DNA of 64,000 nt from Lachnospiraceae bacterium (GCA_015057035.1 SVFC01000001.1:124001-188000); one strand, 5' to 3'. Numbered from the stretch's first letter, positions 18,301-27,167 are shown. Numbers and translations: made by a program. Notes: generated by a model not told the origin, from the sequence alone.

Positions 18301-18498
18301 ATGCCAAAAATCAAAACAAGCAGAGCAGCTGCAAAACGTTTCAAAGTAACAGGAACAGGAAAATTAAAAAGAAATAAAGCTTACAAGAGACATATCTTAA
18401 CAAAGAAGACAACAAAGACTAAGAGAAATCTTAGAAAAGCAGCAATTGTTGATTCAACAAATGTTAAGACAATGAAGAAGATTTTACCATACATGTAA
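18301..18498 (+). CDS. rpmI: 50S ribosomal protein L35
   Basis: The 65-residue, strongly basic protein begins [18 protein letters not shown], the L35 signature. AAGGAGG at 18286-18292 precedes the ATG. It lies between infC and rplT, the conserved operon order, with gaps of 21 and 23 bp. Confidence 0.97.
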   Translation: MPKIKTSRAAAKRFKVTGTGKLKRNKAYKRHILTKKTTKTKRNLRKAAIVDSTNVKTMKKILPYM

Positions 18499-18521
18499 GA
18501 TTGAAGTAGGAGGAAAATAAC

Positions 18522-18878
18522 ATGGCAAGAATTAAAGGCGGCTTAAACGCTAGAAAGAAACACAATAGAGTATTAAAATTAGCTAAAGGCTACAGAGGCG
18601 CTCGTTCTAAACAGTACAGAGTAGCAAAACAGTCAGTTATGAGAGCTCTTACAAGTTCTTACGCTGGACGTAAAGAAAGAAAGAGACAGTTCCGTCAGTT
18701 ATGGATCGCTCGTATCAACGCTGCAGCTAGATTAAACGGACTTTCATACAGCCAGTTCATGCACGGCCTTAAATTAGCAGAAGTTGATTTAAACCGTAAA
18801 GTATTAGCTGATATGGCAGTTACAGATGCAGCTGGTTTCGCTTCTTTAGTAGAAGTAGCAAAAAGCAAATTAAACTAA
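18522..18878 (+). CDS. rplT: 50S ribosomal protein L20
   Basis: The 118-residue basic protein has [21 protein letters not shown]-type sequence and [11 protein letters not shown], both diagnostic of L20. L20 is needed early in 50S assembly and in Firmicutes represses its own operon through the leader, which fits the attenuator at 17625-17753. It is the last gene before a terminator. Confidence 0.97.
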   Translation: MARIKGGLNARKKHNRVLKLAKGYRGARSKQYRVAKQSVMRALTSSYAGRKERKRQFRQLWIARINAAARLNGLSYSQFMHGLKLAEVDLNRKVLADMAVTDAAGFASLVEVAKSKLN

Positions 18879-18885
18879 TTTTTGG

Positions 18886-18915
18886 GGACTATCCTTAAAA
18901 GGATAGTCCTTTTTT
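18886..18915 (+). terminator. Terminator after rplT
   Basis: GGACTATCC (18886-18894) pairs with GGATAGTCC (18901-18909), followed by six T. Confidence 0.92.
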
Positions 18916-18931
18916 AGTGCATTTTTGACAA

Positions 18932-18960
18932 TTGACGAATATACGGAAAGTTGCTATCAT
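18932..18960 (+). promoter_or_regulatory. Promoter of the galactanase gene
   Basis: TTGACG (18932-18937) and TATCAT (18955-18960) are 17 nt apart, 46 bp before the start codon. A second TTGACA lies 7 bp upstream without a matching -10. Confidence 0.65.
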
Positions 18961-19005
18961 ATAAATACGGTGAGCAACCGATTGCGCAAATTGGAGGAAA
19001 AGGTA

Positions 19006-20976
19006 ATGAAAAAAATTAAGACATTGTGTGTAATAGCTGCGTTAGCTATTGGCCTCATGACAGGGATAACAGGATGCGATAATCCTTCGCCGGTTAAGGT
19101 AGAGCCAATCCCATCAGATTCTCTGTATGTAGAGAAGGTAGAGAATATGCCTAAGGATTTTATTCTTGGAATGGATGCTTCGCAAGTGCTTTCATTGGAG
19201 GAATCTGGTGTTAAATATTATGATTATGATGGTAACGAAGCAGATGTTTTTGAAACACTTGCTAAGAGCGGTATCAATTATATTCGTGTTAGAGTATGGG
19301 TTGATCCATATGACGCTGACGGAAATGGATATGGTGGCGGTAACTGTGATATTAACACAGCTATTGCGATTGGTGAGCGTGCAACAAAATATGGCATGAA
19401 GTTGTTGGTTAATTTCCATTATTCTGACTTTTGGGCAGATCCTGCTAAACAGATGGTTCCAAAGGCATGGGCAGGTATGGATATTGATACAAAAGCCAAT
19501 GCGGTATATGAATATACTCTTGACTGTTTGAATAAATTGAAAAAAGCAAAAGTTGACGTCGGAATGGTGCAGGTAGGTAATGAAACCAATGGCGCGATTT
19601 GTGGTGAAAAGATTTGGATGAATATATACAAGATTATGGCAGCTGGTTCAAAAGCTACTAGAGAAGTTTTCCCAGATGCATTGGTTGCTGTTCATTTTGC
19701 TAATCCAGAAAAGGTTACAAATTATGCAGACTACGCAAAGAAATTGAATTACTATAATCTTGATTATGATGTATTTGCATCTTCATATTATCCATATTGG
19801 CATGGCACACTTGATAACCTGACCACTGTATTAAATAATGTGGCAGATACATATGGAAAGAAGGTTATGGTTGCTGAAACATCTTATGCCTATACTACAG
19901 AAGATACCGACTTTAGTGGTAACACAATCTCTGGCGGTGGCGGAATTGTTGCAGATTATCCTATGACAATTCAGGGTCAGGCAAATCATATTCGTAACGT
20001 TGTTGATACTATGGTAAATGACGTGCATAATGGTATTGGTGTATTCTATTGGGAAGGAACCTGGATTTCGGTAGGTACAAATTCTTGGGAAGAGAATTCT
20101 GTGTTATGGGAAAAATATGGTTCTGGATGGGCTTCATCTTATGCTGCAGAGTATGATCCTGATGATGCTGGAAAATACTATGGTGGTTGTGCTTGTGATA
20201 ACCAGGCATTGTTTGATGCACAGGGGAAACCACTTGAATCATTAAAGGTATTTAGTTTGCTTGGCACAGGTAATAAAGTTGAAGTGAAAGCAGATGCTAT
20301 TGAGGCCGTGAACGTACAGTTTGACTTGAATGGTACAATTGTTCTTCCAGATAAAGTAAATGCTGTTATGTCGGATAACTCTAAACAGGAAGTTGCTGTT
20401 ACATGGAAAGATGTTGATTACGATAAAATGTACAATGGTGGTGTTGCAAAATATGATATCATCGGTGAAGCTGGTGGCATGGAAGCACATTGCTATGTTT
20501 CTATGATTGAATTTAACTTCTTGAAAGATTATAGTTTTGAAGAAGAAAGTGATGCATGGGTAGTAAAAGCTGCTGGAGTTATGGATGAACTTATGGTAGA
20601 AGATAAAGCAACTGACTCTTTGACTGGTACCAAGCATTATCACTTCTGGAGTGCGAATTCCAATACAGTAAACTTTGACTTAGAGCAGGAGGTAAAAGAT
20701 CTTCCAGCTGGAACATATAAGTATTCAATTGCTATTATGGGTGGCGATTGTGGAGAAACCAATATCTATGCTTATGTTAAAGTAAATGGTGAAATTGTTG
20801 CGAAAGATTCTTTAGGAATCAATGGATACAACAATTGGGAATCAAGTTTAATTGAAAATATCGTTTACAACGGAACAGATACAATAGTAGTAGGTATTCA
20901 TGTGGAATGTAGTGGCGAAGGCGCTGGTGCATGGGGTAAAATTGATGATGCTTTACTTAATTCTGTTGCAGAATAG
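19006..20976 (+). CDS. Lipoprotein GH53 arabinogalactan endo-beta-1,4-galactanase
   Basis: It cuts the beta-1,4-galactan of pectin side chains at the cell surface. The 656-residue protein starts at ATG 19006 behind GGAGG (18993-18997); an in-frame start at 18925 lies in the promoter. The lipobox GITGC puts the lipidated cysteine at residue 24. The GH53 barrel (about 50-425) has FILGMDASQV, GNETNG with the acid/base Glu193 and MVAETSY with the nucleophile Glu291. A bacterial Ig-like segment follows (about 432-500), then a C-terminal beta-sandwich (about 505-655) resembling a carbohydrate-binding module, possibly CBM61. It is monocistronic; no transporter or beta-galactosidase is adjacent. Confidence 0.9.
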   Translation: MKKIKTLCVIAALAIGLMTGITGCDNPSPVKVEPIPSDSLYVEKVENMPKDFILGMDASQVLSLEESGVKYYDYDGNEADVFETLAKSGINYIRVRVWVDPYDADGNGYGGGNCDINTAIAIGERATKYGMKLLVNFHYSDFWADPAKQMVPKAWAGMDIDTKANAVYEYTLDCLNKLKKAKVDVGMVQVGNETNGAICGEKIWMNIYKIMAAGSKATREVFPDALVAVHFANPEKVTNYADYAKKLNYYNLDYDVFASSYYPYWHGTLDNLTTVLNNVADTYGKKVMVAETSYAYTTEDTDFSGNTISGGGGIVADYPMTIQGQANHIRNVVDTMVNDVHNGIGVFYWEGTWISVGTNSWEENSVLWEKYGSGWASSYAAEYDPDDAGKYYGGCACDNQALFDAQGKPLESLKVFSLLGTGNKVEVKADAIEAVNVQFDLNGTIVLPDKVNAVMSDNSKQEVAVTWKDVDYDKMYNGGVAKYDIIGEAGGMEAHCYVSMIEFNFLKDYSFEEESDAWVVKAAGVMDELMVEDKATDSLTGTKHYHFWSANSNTVNFDLEQEVKDLPAGTYKYSIAIMGGDCGETNIYAYVKVNGEIVAKDSLGINGYNNWESSLIENIVYNGTDTIVVGIHVECSGEGAGAWGKIDDALLNSVAE

Positions 20977-20994
20977 TATGCTATATACTATAAA

Positions 20995-21073
20995 GCAGTC
21001 CTCTTAACGTTAAGAGGGCTGCTCAGACTTTGTCTATAGTCTGAGAGTCACCCAATTGGGTGACTCTTTTTTT
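20995..21073 (+). terminator. Tandem hairpins ending in a terminator
   Basis: Three stems occur in a row: GCAGTCCTCTTAA/TTAAGAGGGCTGC (20995-21022), CTCAGACT/AGTCTGAG (21022-21045), and GAGTCACCCAA/TTGGGTGACTC (21045-21066) followed by seven T. The last is the terminator proper; the first two may protect the galactanase mRNA 3' end. Confidence 0.85.
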
Positions 21074-21106
21074 GTTTCTACAGGCCTTTTTAAAAAATGC
21101 GTTTAC

Positions 21107-21128
21107 TGTCTTGTCAGGTGTAAAGACA
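21107..21128 (+). promoter_or_regulatory. Candidate NiaR operator over the nad promoter
   Basis: TGTCTTGTCA (21107-21116), a GG spacer and TGTAAAGACA (21119-21128) form an inverted repeat matching at 8 of 10 positions per half-site. It covers the -35 box of the nadABC promoter. A NiaR-type regulator is the last gene of the same cluster, so autoregulated niacin-responsive repression is the natural reading; this is inference. Confidence 0.7.
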
Positions 21129-21139
21129 TTTGATATACT
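21111..21139 (+). promoter_or_regulatory. Promoter of nadABC-niaR
   Basis: TTGTCA (21111-21116) and TATACT (21134-21139) are 17 nt apart; the -35 lies inside the palindrome at 21107-21128. Confidence 0.75.
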
Positions 21140-21203
21140 ACAAGGGCACCCTAGACTTGCGGGGATGCAATGATGCTATGATATTGACAGGAGGGAAAAT
21201 CAA

Positions 21204-22109
21204 TTGTCAATCAAAGATAAAATTTTAGAATTGAAGAAAGAAAAAAACGCTGTGATTCTTGCGCACTACTATGTGGCAGACGAGGTTCAGGAAATTGCAG
21301 ATTACATAGGAGATTCTTTTTATCTTAGCAAGAAAGCAAAAGAATTGGAAGAACAGATTATCGTGTACTGTGGTGTTTCCTTTATGGGAGAAAGCGCAAA
21401 GATTTTAAATCCTGATAAGCTGGTACTGATGCCAGATATGTCAGCAGATTGTGCTATGGCACATATGGTGGATTTAGAGAATATCAAGAAGATTCGAGAA
21501 GAATACGACGATGTGGCAGTGGTTTGCTATATCAATTCCACAGCAGAGATTAAGACCTACGCCGATGTATGTGTGACTTCTGCCAATGCAGTGAAGATTG
21601 TACGTAATCTTCCAAACAAGAATGTGTATTTTATTCCAGATGGGAACCTTGGCCGTTATGTTGCTGAACAGGTGCCAGAGAAAAATGTAATCTTAAATTC
21701 AGGCTATTGTCCAATTCATCACGCTATTACGGCGGAAGAAGTGGAACAGGCAAAGGCGAAGCATCCAAACGCACAGTTTGTGGTGCACCCAGAATGTGTC
21801 AAAGATCTTCTTGATATGGCAGATTATATTGGAAGTACTTCGGGAATTATCGACTATGTTGCTAAGAGTGACTGTAAGGAATATATCATCGGAACGGAAG
21901 AAGGCGTTTTGTATGAACTTAAGAAGCAGAACCCAGACAAACAGTTCTATATGATTAACAACAATCAGATTTGCCACGATATGAAGTACATAACATTGGA
22001 AAAAATATATAAGGTTTTGTTGGAAGAAACCAATCAGTTGGAGGTAGATGCCAAACTTCGCGAGGCGGCGCTTAAGCCACTGGATAGAATGTTAGAACTG
22101 GCAAAATAG
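21204..22109 (+). CDS. nadA: Quinolinate synthase
   Basis: It condenses iminoaspartate with dihydroxyacetone phosphate to quinolinate in de novo NAD synthesis, using a 4Fe-4S cluster. The 301-residue protein begins at TTG 21204 with AGGAGGG at 21189-21195. Likely cluster ligands are Cys83 (ADCAMAH), Cys169 (SGYCPIHH) and Cys257 (QICHDM), matching the three-cysteine pattern of the short NadA form. It starts the nadA-nadB-nadC-niaR run, with nadB 1 bp downstream. Confidence 0.95.
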   Translation: MSIKDKILELKKEKNAVILAHYYVADEVQEIADYIGDSFYLSKKAKELEEQIIVYCGVSFMGESAKILNPDKLVLMPDMSADCAMAHMVDLENIKKIREEYDDVAVVCYINSTAEIKTYADVCVTSANAVKIVRNLPNKNVYFIPDGNLGRYVAEQVPEKNVILNSGYCPIHHAITAEEVEQAKAKHPNAQFVVHPECVKDLLDMADYIGSTSGIIDYVAKSDCKEYIIGTEEGVLYELKKQNPDKQFYMINNNQICHDMKYITLEKIYKVLLEETNQLEVDAKLREAALKPLDRMLELAK

Positions 22110-22110
22110 A

Positions 22111-23457
22111 ATGGTTATGAAAACAGATATTTTAATTGTCGGGAGCGGTTGCGCTGGTTTGTACTGTGCATTGCAGTTGCCGAAGGAGAAACAAATTATA
22201 ATTATTACTAAAGCAGATTTGGAAAGTAGTGATTCCTATCTGGCGCAAGGCGGTATGTGTGTCCAGAGAGATGAGGCGGATTTTGAAAGCTTTATGGAGG
22301 ATACCTTAAAGGCTGGTCATTATGAGAATGACAGAACTTCCGTAGAGCTGATGATTCGTTCTTCCAGAGATGTGCTGGAAGATCTTTTGTCCTATGATGT
22401 GGATTTTCAAAAGGATGCAAATGGAGAACTTCTTTTTACAAGAGAAGGAGCACATTCTAATAAGCGTATTCTTTTCCACGCAGATATTACTGGAAAGGAG
22501 ATTACGAGAAAACTTTTAGCGGCAGTACAGAAGTTGCCAAATGTGACTATTTATGAGCATACGGCGATGATTGATTTGCTGGTCAAAGAGAATTGTTGTT
22601 ACGGAGCAGTGGTGAAATGTTCTGATGGAGTGGATGTAATTACTGCCGACACTACAATTCTTGCCACAGGTGGAATAGGAGGACTGTATGAGCATTCTAC
22701 CAACTTTAGGCACTTAACAGGAGATGCGCTGGCGCTGGCGATTAAGCATGGAATTGAACTAAAAGACATCGATTACATACAGATTCATCCAACGACCTTC
22801 TATACAAAAGATAAGTCACAAAGAAGCTTCTTAATTTCTGAGTCGGTTCGTGGCGAAGGGGCAAAACTCCGTGATAAGAATGGTGAACGTTTTGTAAATG
22901 AACTTCTTCCAAGAGATTTGCTGACAAAAGCAATTTTGGAACAGATGGAAAAAGACGGAACAGAACATGTCTGGGAGGACTTAAGAGATATTCCAGAGGA
23001 AGAGTTAACCAGTCATTTTCCTAATATTGTGAAGCATTGTATGGAACATGGCTATGATGTTCGAAAAGAATGTATTCCTGTAGTTCCAGCCCAGCATTAT
23101 TTTATGGGAGGTATTAAGGTAAATGATGTAAGCAAAACATCCATGGATAGTCTGTATGCCATTGGAGAGACTGCTTGCAACGGTGTGCATGGGAAAAATC
23201 GTTTGGCTAGTAACTCGTTGCTAGAGAGTCTGGTGTTTGCCAAGAGAGCAGCGCGTGATGTTGCTCAAGCATATGAAAAACGAAAAAATGTGCTAGATGT
23301 AGAAACTATGTGTATGGAGAGAGGGCATATGGATTCTTACTGGCAGGTTTTTTTACAGGACAATATTGAGCGCTATCAGGACGAAGAAAAACTTGAGGCG
23401 GAATATAAAGAATTGGTTTTAACAGAAATTAAGAAAGCAAAAGAAAAGAGGATATAA
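22111..23457 (+). CDS. nadB: L-aspartate oxidase
   Basis: It oxidises L-aspartate to iminoaspartate for NadA; in anaerobes fumarate is the likely electron acceptor. The N-terminal FAD-binding GSGCAGLYCAL follows a short strand, and GGIGGLYEHSTN, PTTFY, SVRGEGAKL and the YFMGGIKV block belong to the fumarate reductase/aspartate oxidase family. The start may be ATG 22111 or ATG 22117; neither has a strong ribosome site, so coupling to nadA is likely. At 448 residues it is shorter than the about 540-residue E. coli enzyme, lacking much of the C-terminal helical domain. Confidence 0.94.
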   Translation: MVMKTDILIVGSGCAGLYCALQLPKEKQIIIITKADLESSDSYLAQGGMCVQRDEADFESFMEDTLKAGHYENDRTSVELMIRSSRDVLEDLLSYDVDFQKDANGELLFTREGAHSNKRILFHADITGKEITRKLLAAVQKLPNVTIYEHTAMIDLLVKENCCYGAVVKCSDGVDVITADTTILATGGIGGLYEHSTNFRHLTGDALALAIKHGIELKDIDYIQIHPTTFYTKDKSQRSFLISESVRGEGAKLRDKNGERFVNELLPRDLLTKAILEQMEKDGTEHVWEDLRDIPEEELTSHFPNIVKHCMEHGYDVRKECIPVVPAQHYFMGGIKVNDVSKTSMDSLYAIGETACNGVHGKNRLASNSLLESLVFAKRAARDVAQAYEKRKNVLDVETMCMERGHMDSYWQVFLQDNIERYQDEEKLEAEYKELVLTEIKKAKEKRI

Positions 23458-23459
23458 AT

Positions 23460-24323
23460 ATGTTATTTGATGAAATTACTTTAAAATTAAATGTTGACCC
23501 ATTAATTAAATCTGCAATCCGTGAGGATATCACCAGTGAAGATGTATCTGCTAACAGTGTTATGCCGGTATCAAAGCAGGGCGAAGTTGATCTGATTTGT
23601 AAGCAGGACGGTGTTATTTGTGGTCTTCCAATTTTTGAACGTGTTTTTAAAATTATGGACGATACAACAGAAGTGGAATTTTACGTAAAAGATGGTGATG
23701 AAGTAACAAAGGGGCAGTTAATGGCAAAGGTGCGTGGTGATATTCGAGTGCTTCTTGGTGGAGAAAGAACTGCGCTTAACTATTTGCAGAGAATGAGCGG
23801 TATTGCAACGTATACCCGTACAGTTGCGAATATGCTTGTTGGAACCAAAACAAGATTATTAGATACAAGAAAGACTTCGCCAAACAATCGTATCTTTGAA
23901 AAATACGCAGTAAAAGTTGGTGGCGGCAATAACCATAGATACAATCTTTCCGATGGTGTTTTATTAAAAGATAACCACATTGGTGCTGCAGGAAGTGTAA
24001 AGCATGCCATTGAAATGGCAAAGGAATACGCTCCATTCGTTCGTAAGATCGAAGTAGAAGTGGAAACTCTGGAAATGGTAAAAGAAGCTGCAGATGCAGG
24101 GGCTGATATCATTATGTTAGATAATATGACTCATGAACAGATGGAAGAAGCTATCCGCATTATTGATGGAAGAGCAGAAATCGAAGTATCTGGTAACGTA
24201 ACTAAGGAAAATATTCAGAAACTGACAGACTTAGGCGTTGACTGTATCTCTAGTGGTGCTTTAACTCACTCAGCACCAATCATGGATATTTCTTTGAAGA
24301 ATCTTCATGCAATTGAAGCGTAA
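23460..24323 (+). CDS. nadC: Nicotinate-nucleotide pyrophosphorylase (carboxylating)
   Basis: It converts quinolinate and PRPP to nicotinate mononucleotide. The 287-residue protein has the family blocks ERTALNYLQRMSGIAT, LDTRKTSPNNR, KDNHI, EVEVETLEM and DIIMLDNM. It is separated by 2 bp from nadB and its stop lies 22 bp before the niaR start, so all four genes are one unit. Confidence 0.96.
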   Translation: MLFDEITLKLNVDPLIKSAIREDITSEDVSANSVMPVSKQGEVDLICKQDGVICGLPIFERVFKIMDDTTEVEFYVKDGDEVTKGQLMAKVRGDIRVLLGGERTALNYLQRMSGIATYTRTVANMLVGTKTRLLDTRKTSPNNRIFEKYAVKVGGGNNHRYNLSDGVLLKDNHIGAAGSVKHAIEMAKEYAPFVRKIEVEVETLEMVKEAADAGADIIMLDNMTHEQMEEAIRIIDGRAEIEVSGNVTKENIQKLTDLGVDCISSGALTHSAPIMDISLKNLHAIEA

Positions 24324-24345
24324 ACTATGTAATCAGGGGGAATTT

Positions 24346-24894
24346 ATGAGTGGAGAGCAGCGCAGAGAGCAAATTATAGAAATAATTAAAAATAGTGCCA
24401 GTCCCGTATCAGGAACAGCATTAGCAAAAATGGTCAATGTGAGTCGTCAAGTGGTGGTACAAGATGTTGCCCTGATTCGCGCAAATGGTGTAGATGTTAT
24501 TTCCACAAACCGTGGATATGTTATCGGCGATAGTGGAAAGGTAAGTCGTGTGTTTAAGGTGATTCACACAGAAGAGCAGGTAGAAGAAGAATTAAATCTC
24601 TTTGTGGATTTTGGCGGCATTGTAAAAGATGTATTTGTGTATCACAAGGTTTACAATGTGTTAAAAGCGGATATGAATTTAAAATCCCGCGCAGACGTAC
24701 GAAAATACCTTGCAGAACTTGCATCTGGAAAATCTACGCTTCTTATGAATGTTACTTCGGGCTATCATTATCATACCATTTTGGCAGATGACGAGGAGAC
24801 TCTTGATATTATTCAGGAGGAATTGTGGGCTAAGGGATTCCTGGCTAAGTTGCAGGAATATGAGCCTGTGGAATTTGGGAAAAAGACAGAATAG
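24346..24894 (+). CDS. niaR: NiaR-type transcription repressor (HTH plus 3H domain)
   Basis: NiaR regulators repress NAD synthesis or niacin uptake genes when niacin is available. The 182-residue protein starts at ATG 24346, 6 nt after CAGGGGG; the frame from 24307 overlaps nadC. Residues about 5-60 form an HTH_11 domain (SGTALAKMVNVSRQVVVQDV). The 3H domain follows, with His in KVIHTEE, VYHKVY and YHYHTIL as probable metal ligands. Its place at the end of nadABC and the palindrome over their promoter support autoregulation. Confidence 0.92.
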   Translation: MSGEQRREQIIEIIKNSASPVSGTALAKMVNVSRQVVVQDVALIRANGVDVISTNRGYVIGDSGKVSRVFKVIHTEEQVEEELNLFVDFGGIVKDVFVYHKVYNVLKADMNLKSRADVRKYLAELASGKSTLLMNVTSGYHYHTILADDEETLDIIQEELWAKGFLAKLQEYEPVEFGKKTE

Positions 24895-24903
24895 TGATGA
24901 TTA

Positions 24904-24937
24904 ATGCAGATAACTTTTTAGGTTATCTGCATTTCTT
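24904..24937. terminator. Bidirectional terminator, niaR / araC-family gene
   Basis: ATGCAGATAAC (24904-24914) pairs with GTTATCTGCAT (24922-24932), with T-rich or A-rich flanks on both sides. It overlaps the 3' end of the convergent regulator gene. Confidence 0.75.
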
Positions 24938-25756
24938 TGCGTTTCGATATTCTTTTGGAGACATTCCTTTTTCCTTATGAAATGCCTTAGAAAAGTACAA
25001 ACTATTGTCGAAGCCGATAGAGTTGGCAATGGCAGTAATTGACAAATCAGAACGTTCCAGCAAGATACAGGATTGCTTAATACGAAAATCCGTCAGGTAT
25101 TCTTTCGGAGAGATACCTAGCACAGTCTGAAAAGAACGGAATAGATGACTACGGCTTAGTCCTACATATGAGGCAATGTCTTCTACGGTAATTGGGTAGG
25201 AATAATTTGCTGTTATGTATTCAATGCCTTTTTGCACATAACTTTGAGCGGTATTTGTGTCTGTGGTTTTTTGCGCATTATGCATCAGAATCGCAAGAGT
25301 GGTATAAAGACGACCTGTCATTTCCACAGCGTGCTCAAATTCGTTTCCACGTGCATCGTAAATTTTGAGTATCTGATTTCGCAAAGCGTTACCATCTGGA
25401 GTGTTTTCTATGACGGGAGATGTTTTGGTGAAATCCGTTGCCTGCAGGATACTTGCTGCGTCGCTGCCTGTAAATCCTACCCAGGCATATTCCCAAGGAT
25501 TGTGTTCGTCAGCATAATAAGAGACTTCAGTGTTTGGATATACCAGGAAACAATCTCCTGCGTTTAAATGAAATTTATATCCATTTACCTGATAATATCC
25601 TTCGCCAGAGATAATGTAGTGAATGAGATAGTGGTCACGAATACCAGGCCCCCATTGATAGAGAGGATCGCATTTTTGGAAACCTACGTTATAAACGGAG
25701 AGGGAAACTAATTCTTTTTCAGATACGATATAGGAATTTTTGTAATTGTTAAGCAT
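24923..25756 (-). CDS. AraC-family transcriptional regulator with cupin-type sensor domain
   Basis: The 277-residue protein has an N-terminal AraC-binding beta-barrel (about 20-150), with IISGEGYYQVNG and GDCFLVYPN typical of sugar-responsive members. A C-terminal double helix-turn-helix (about 180-275) includes ITVEDIASYVGLSRSHLFRSF and GFDNSLYFSKAFHKEKGMSPKEYR. Such proteins usually activate carbohydrate genes. It is divergent from galE, with a palindrome between them, so control of galE or itself is possible but unproven. The effector is not identifiable from sequence. Confidence 0.9.
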   Translation of the reverse strand: MLNNYKNSYIVSEKELVSLSVYNVGFQKCDPLYQWGPGIRDHYLIHYIISGEGYYQVNGYKFHLNAGDCFLVYPNTEVSYYADEHNPWEYAWVGFTGSDAASILQATDFTKTSPVIENTPDGNALRNQILKIYDARGNEFEHAVEMTGRLYTTLAILMHNAQKTTDTNTAQSYVQKGIEYITANYSYPITVEDIASYVGLSRSHLFRSFQTVLGISPKEYLTDFRIKQSCILLERSDLSITAIANSIGFDNSLYFSKAFHKEKGMSPKEYRNAKKCR

Positions 25757-25813
25757 ATGTGTCTCCTAATATTTGGAATCTGTAAAACTATAAATTGGTA
25801 ATACTTATTTTTA

Positions 25814-25841
25814 ATTATATCTATTTTGTGTGCTTGTGCAA
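25814..25841 (-). promoter_or_regulatory. Promoter of the araC-family gene
   Basis: On the minus strand, TTGCAC (25841-25836) and TATAAT (25819-25814) are separated by 16 nt, about 58 bp upstream of the start codon. Confidence 0.6.
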
Positions 25842-25845
25842 CATT

Positions 25846-25862
25846 TTTACATATATTGTAAA
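25846..25862. promoter_or_regulatory. Palindrome between araC-family gene and galE
   Basis: TTTACA-TATAT-TGTAAA is a perfect inverted repeat of 6-nt arms. It lies 5 bp beyond the -35 of the regulator promoter and about 32 bp upstream of the proposed galE -10. It is a candidate operator. Confidence 0.45.
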
Positions 25863-25890
25863 CATTTTTGGCTATACATTTCACGATGTT

Positions 25891-25899
25891 TGCGATAAT
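25891..25899 (+). promoter_or_regulatory. Possible extended -10 of galE
   Basis: TGCGATAAT matches an extended -10 (TG-N-GATAAT) but has no good -35 at the right distance, as expected for an activator-dependent promoter. Confidence 0.35.
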
Positions 25900-25943
25900 A
25901 TTAATTCAACAAAACGTCACAGACGATATAAAGGAGAACGAAT

Positions 25944-26960
25944 ATGGCTATTTTAGTTACAGGTGGAGCTGGTTACATTGGAAGTCATACCTGCGTAGAG
26001 TTGTTGAACGCTGGATATGAAGTGGTTGTGTTAGACAACTTAAGCAATTCTTCAGAAAAATCTTTGGATAGAGTAAAAGAATTAACTGGTAAAACAGTAA
26101 AGTTCTATAAAGGCGATATTTTAGATAGAGAAATCTTAAACGAGATTTTTGTAAATGAAAAAATCGAAAGCTGCATTCATTTCGCAGGATTAAAAGCAGT
26201 AGGTGAGTCTGTGGCAAAACCTTGGGAATACTACCAGAACAACATTGCTGGAACTTTAGTGCTTGTAGATGTAATGAGACAGCATAATTGTAAAAACATT
26301 ATTTTCTCATCTTCAGCAACGGTTTATGGGGACCCAGCACAGATTCCAATTACAGAAGAATGTCCAAAGGGACAGTGTACCAACCCATATGGCTGGACAA
26401 AGTCAATGTTAGAACAGATTCTGATGGATATTCAGAAGGCAGATTCAGAATGGAATGTAATTCTTCTTCGTTACTTTAACCCAATTGGTGCTCATAAGAG
26501 CGGCATTATGGGAGAAAATCCTAACGGTGTTCCAAATAACCTGATGCCTTATGTAACTCAGGTGGCAGTTGGCAAGTTAAAAGAACTTGGTGTGTTTGGC
26601 GATGATTATGCTACACCAGATGGAACTGGTATCCGTGACTACATCCACGTAGTGGACCTTGCAATTGGTCATGTTAAGGCTGTTCAGAAGGTAGAAGAAA
26701 ATCCTGGACTGAAAGTTTATAACCTTGGTACAGGACATGGCTATAGTGTAATGGATATCATCAAGAACTTTGAAGCCGCAAATGATATCAAGATTCCATA
26801 TGTAGTAAAAGACAGAAGACCAGGAGATATCGCAATTTGTTATTGTGATCCTCACAAAGCAAAAGAAGAACTGGGCTGGGAAGCACAGTATGGCATTCGT
26901 GAGATGTGCGAAGATGCCTGGAGATGGCAGAAGAATAACCCTAATGGGTACGAAGAATAA
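25944..26960 (+). CDS. galE: UDP-glucose 4-epimerase
   Basis: It interconverts UDP-galactose and UDP-glucose with bound NAD. The 338-residue short-chain dehydrogenase-type protein opens with the Rossmann motif [10 protein letters not shown], has the catalytic pair in SSSATVYG and [10 protein letters not shown] (YxxxK), and RYFNPIGAH and [10 protein letters not shown] further on, all GalE hallmarks. AAAGGAG precedes ATG. It is monocistronic. The galactanase at 19006 would release galactose oligomers, so a shared galactose use is plausible but they are not linked in an operon. Confidence 0.96.
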   Translation: MAILVTGGAGYIGSHTCVELLNAGYEVVVLDNLSNSSEKSLDRVKELTGKTVKFYKGDILDREILNEIFVNEKIESCIHFAGLKAVGESVAKPWEYYQNNIAGTLVLVDVMRQHNCKNIIFSSSATVYGDPAQIPITEECPKGQCTNPYGWTKSMLEQILMDIQKADSEWNVILLRYFNPIGAHKSGIMGENPNGVPNNLMPYVTQVAVGKLKELGVFGDDYATPDGTGIRDYIHVVDLAIGHVKAVQKVEENPGLKVYNLGTGHGYSVMDIIKNFEAANDIKIPYVVKDRRPGDIAICYCDPHKAKEELGWEAQYGIREMCEDAWRWQKNNPNGYEE

Positions 26961-26967
26961 CTCCAGA

Positions 26968-27027
26968 ACAACCCCAAGATTAACCTCGACGCGTTGCTTA
27001 ACCTCGGTTAATTCTTGGGGTTGTTTT
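26968..27027 (+). terminator. Long terminator after galE
   Basis: An 18-nt arm ACAACCCCAAGATTAACC (26968-26985) pairs with 27006-27024 with a single bulged base, followed by a short T-run. Confidence 0.8.
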
Positions 27028-27056
27028 GTATTCTTCGGAAGTTTTTTGAAAAATAC

Positions 27057-27085
27057 TTGCATTTCTTTTTTAAACGTGGTATATT
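27057..27085 (+). promoter_or_regulatory. Promoter of tRNA-Glu
   Basis: TTGCAT (27057-27062) and extended -10 TGGTATATT with TATATT at 27080-27085 are 17 nt apart, 10 bp before the tRNA. Confidence 0.75.
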
Positions 27086-27095
27086 ACTCAAGCAT

Positions 27096-27167
27096 GGTTC
27101 GTTGGTCAAGCGGTTAAGACGTCGCCCTCTCACGGCGAAAACACGGGTTCGAGTCCCGTACGAACTG
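27096..27167 (+). tRNA. tRNA-Glu (anticodon CTC)
   Basis: A full cloverleaf can be drawn: acceptor GGTTCGT (27096-27102) with ACGAACT (27160-27166) including a G-T closing pair, D stem GTC/GAC, anticodon stem TCGCC/GGCGA with loop CTCTCAC giving anticodon CTC (27129-27131), T stem ACGGG/CCCGT with loop TTCGAGT, and discriminator G at 27167. CCA is not encoded. CTC reads the GAG glutamate codon. Confidence 0.96.

Noticed and set aside
26577-27062. 161-codon minus-strand open frame over galE 3' end and its terminator
   Set aside because: It runs through the terminator hairpin and mirrors galE codons.
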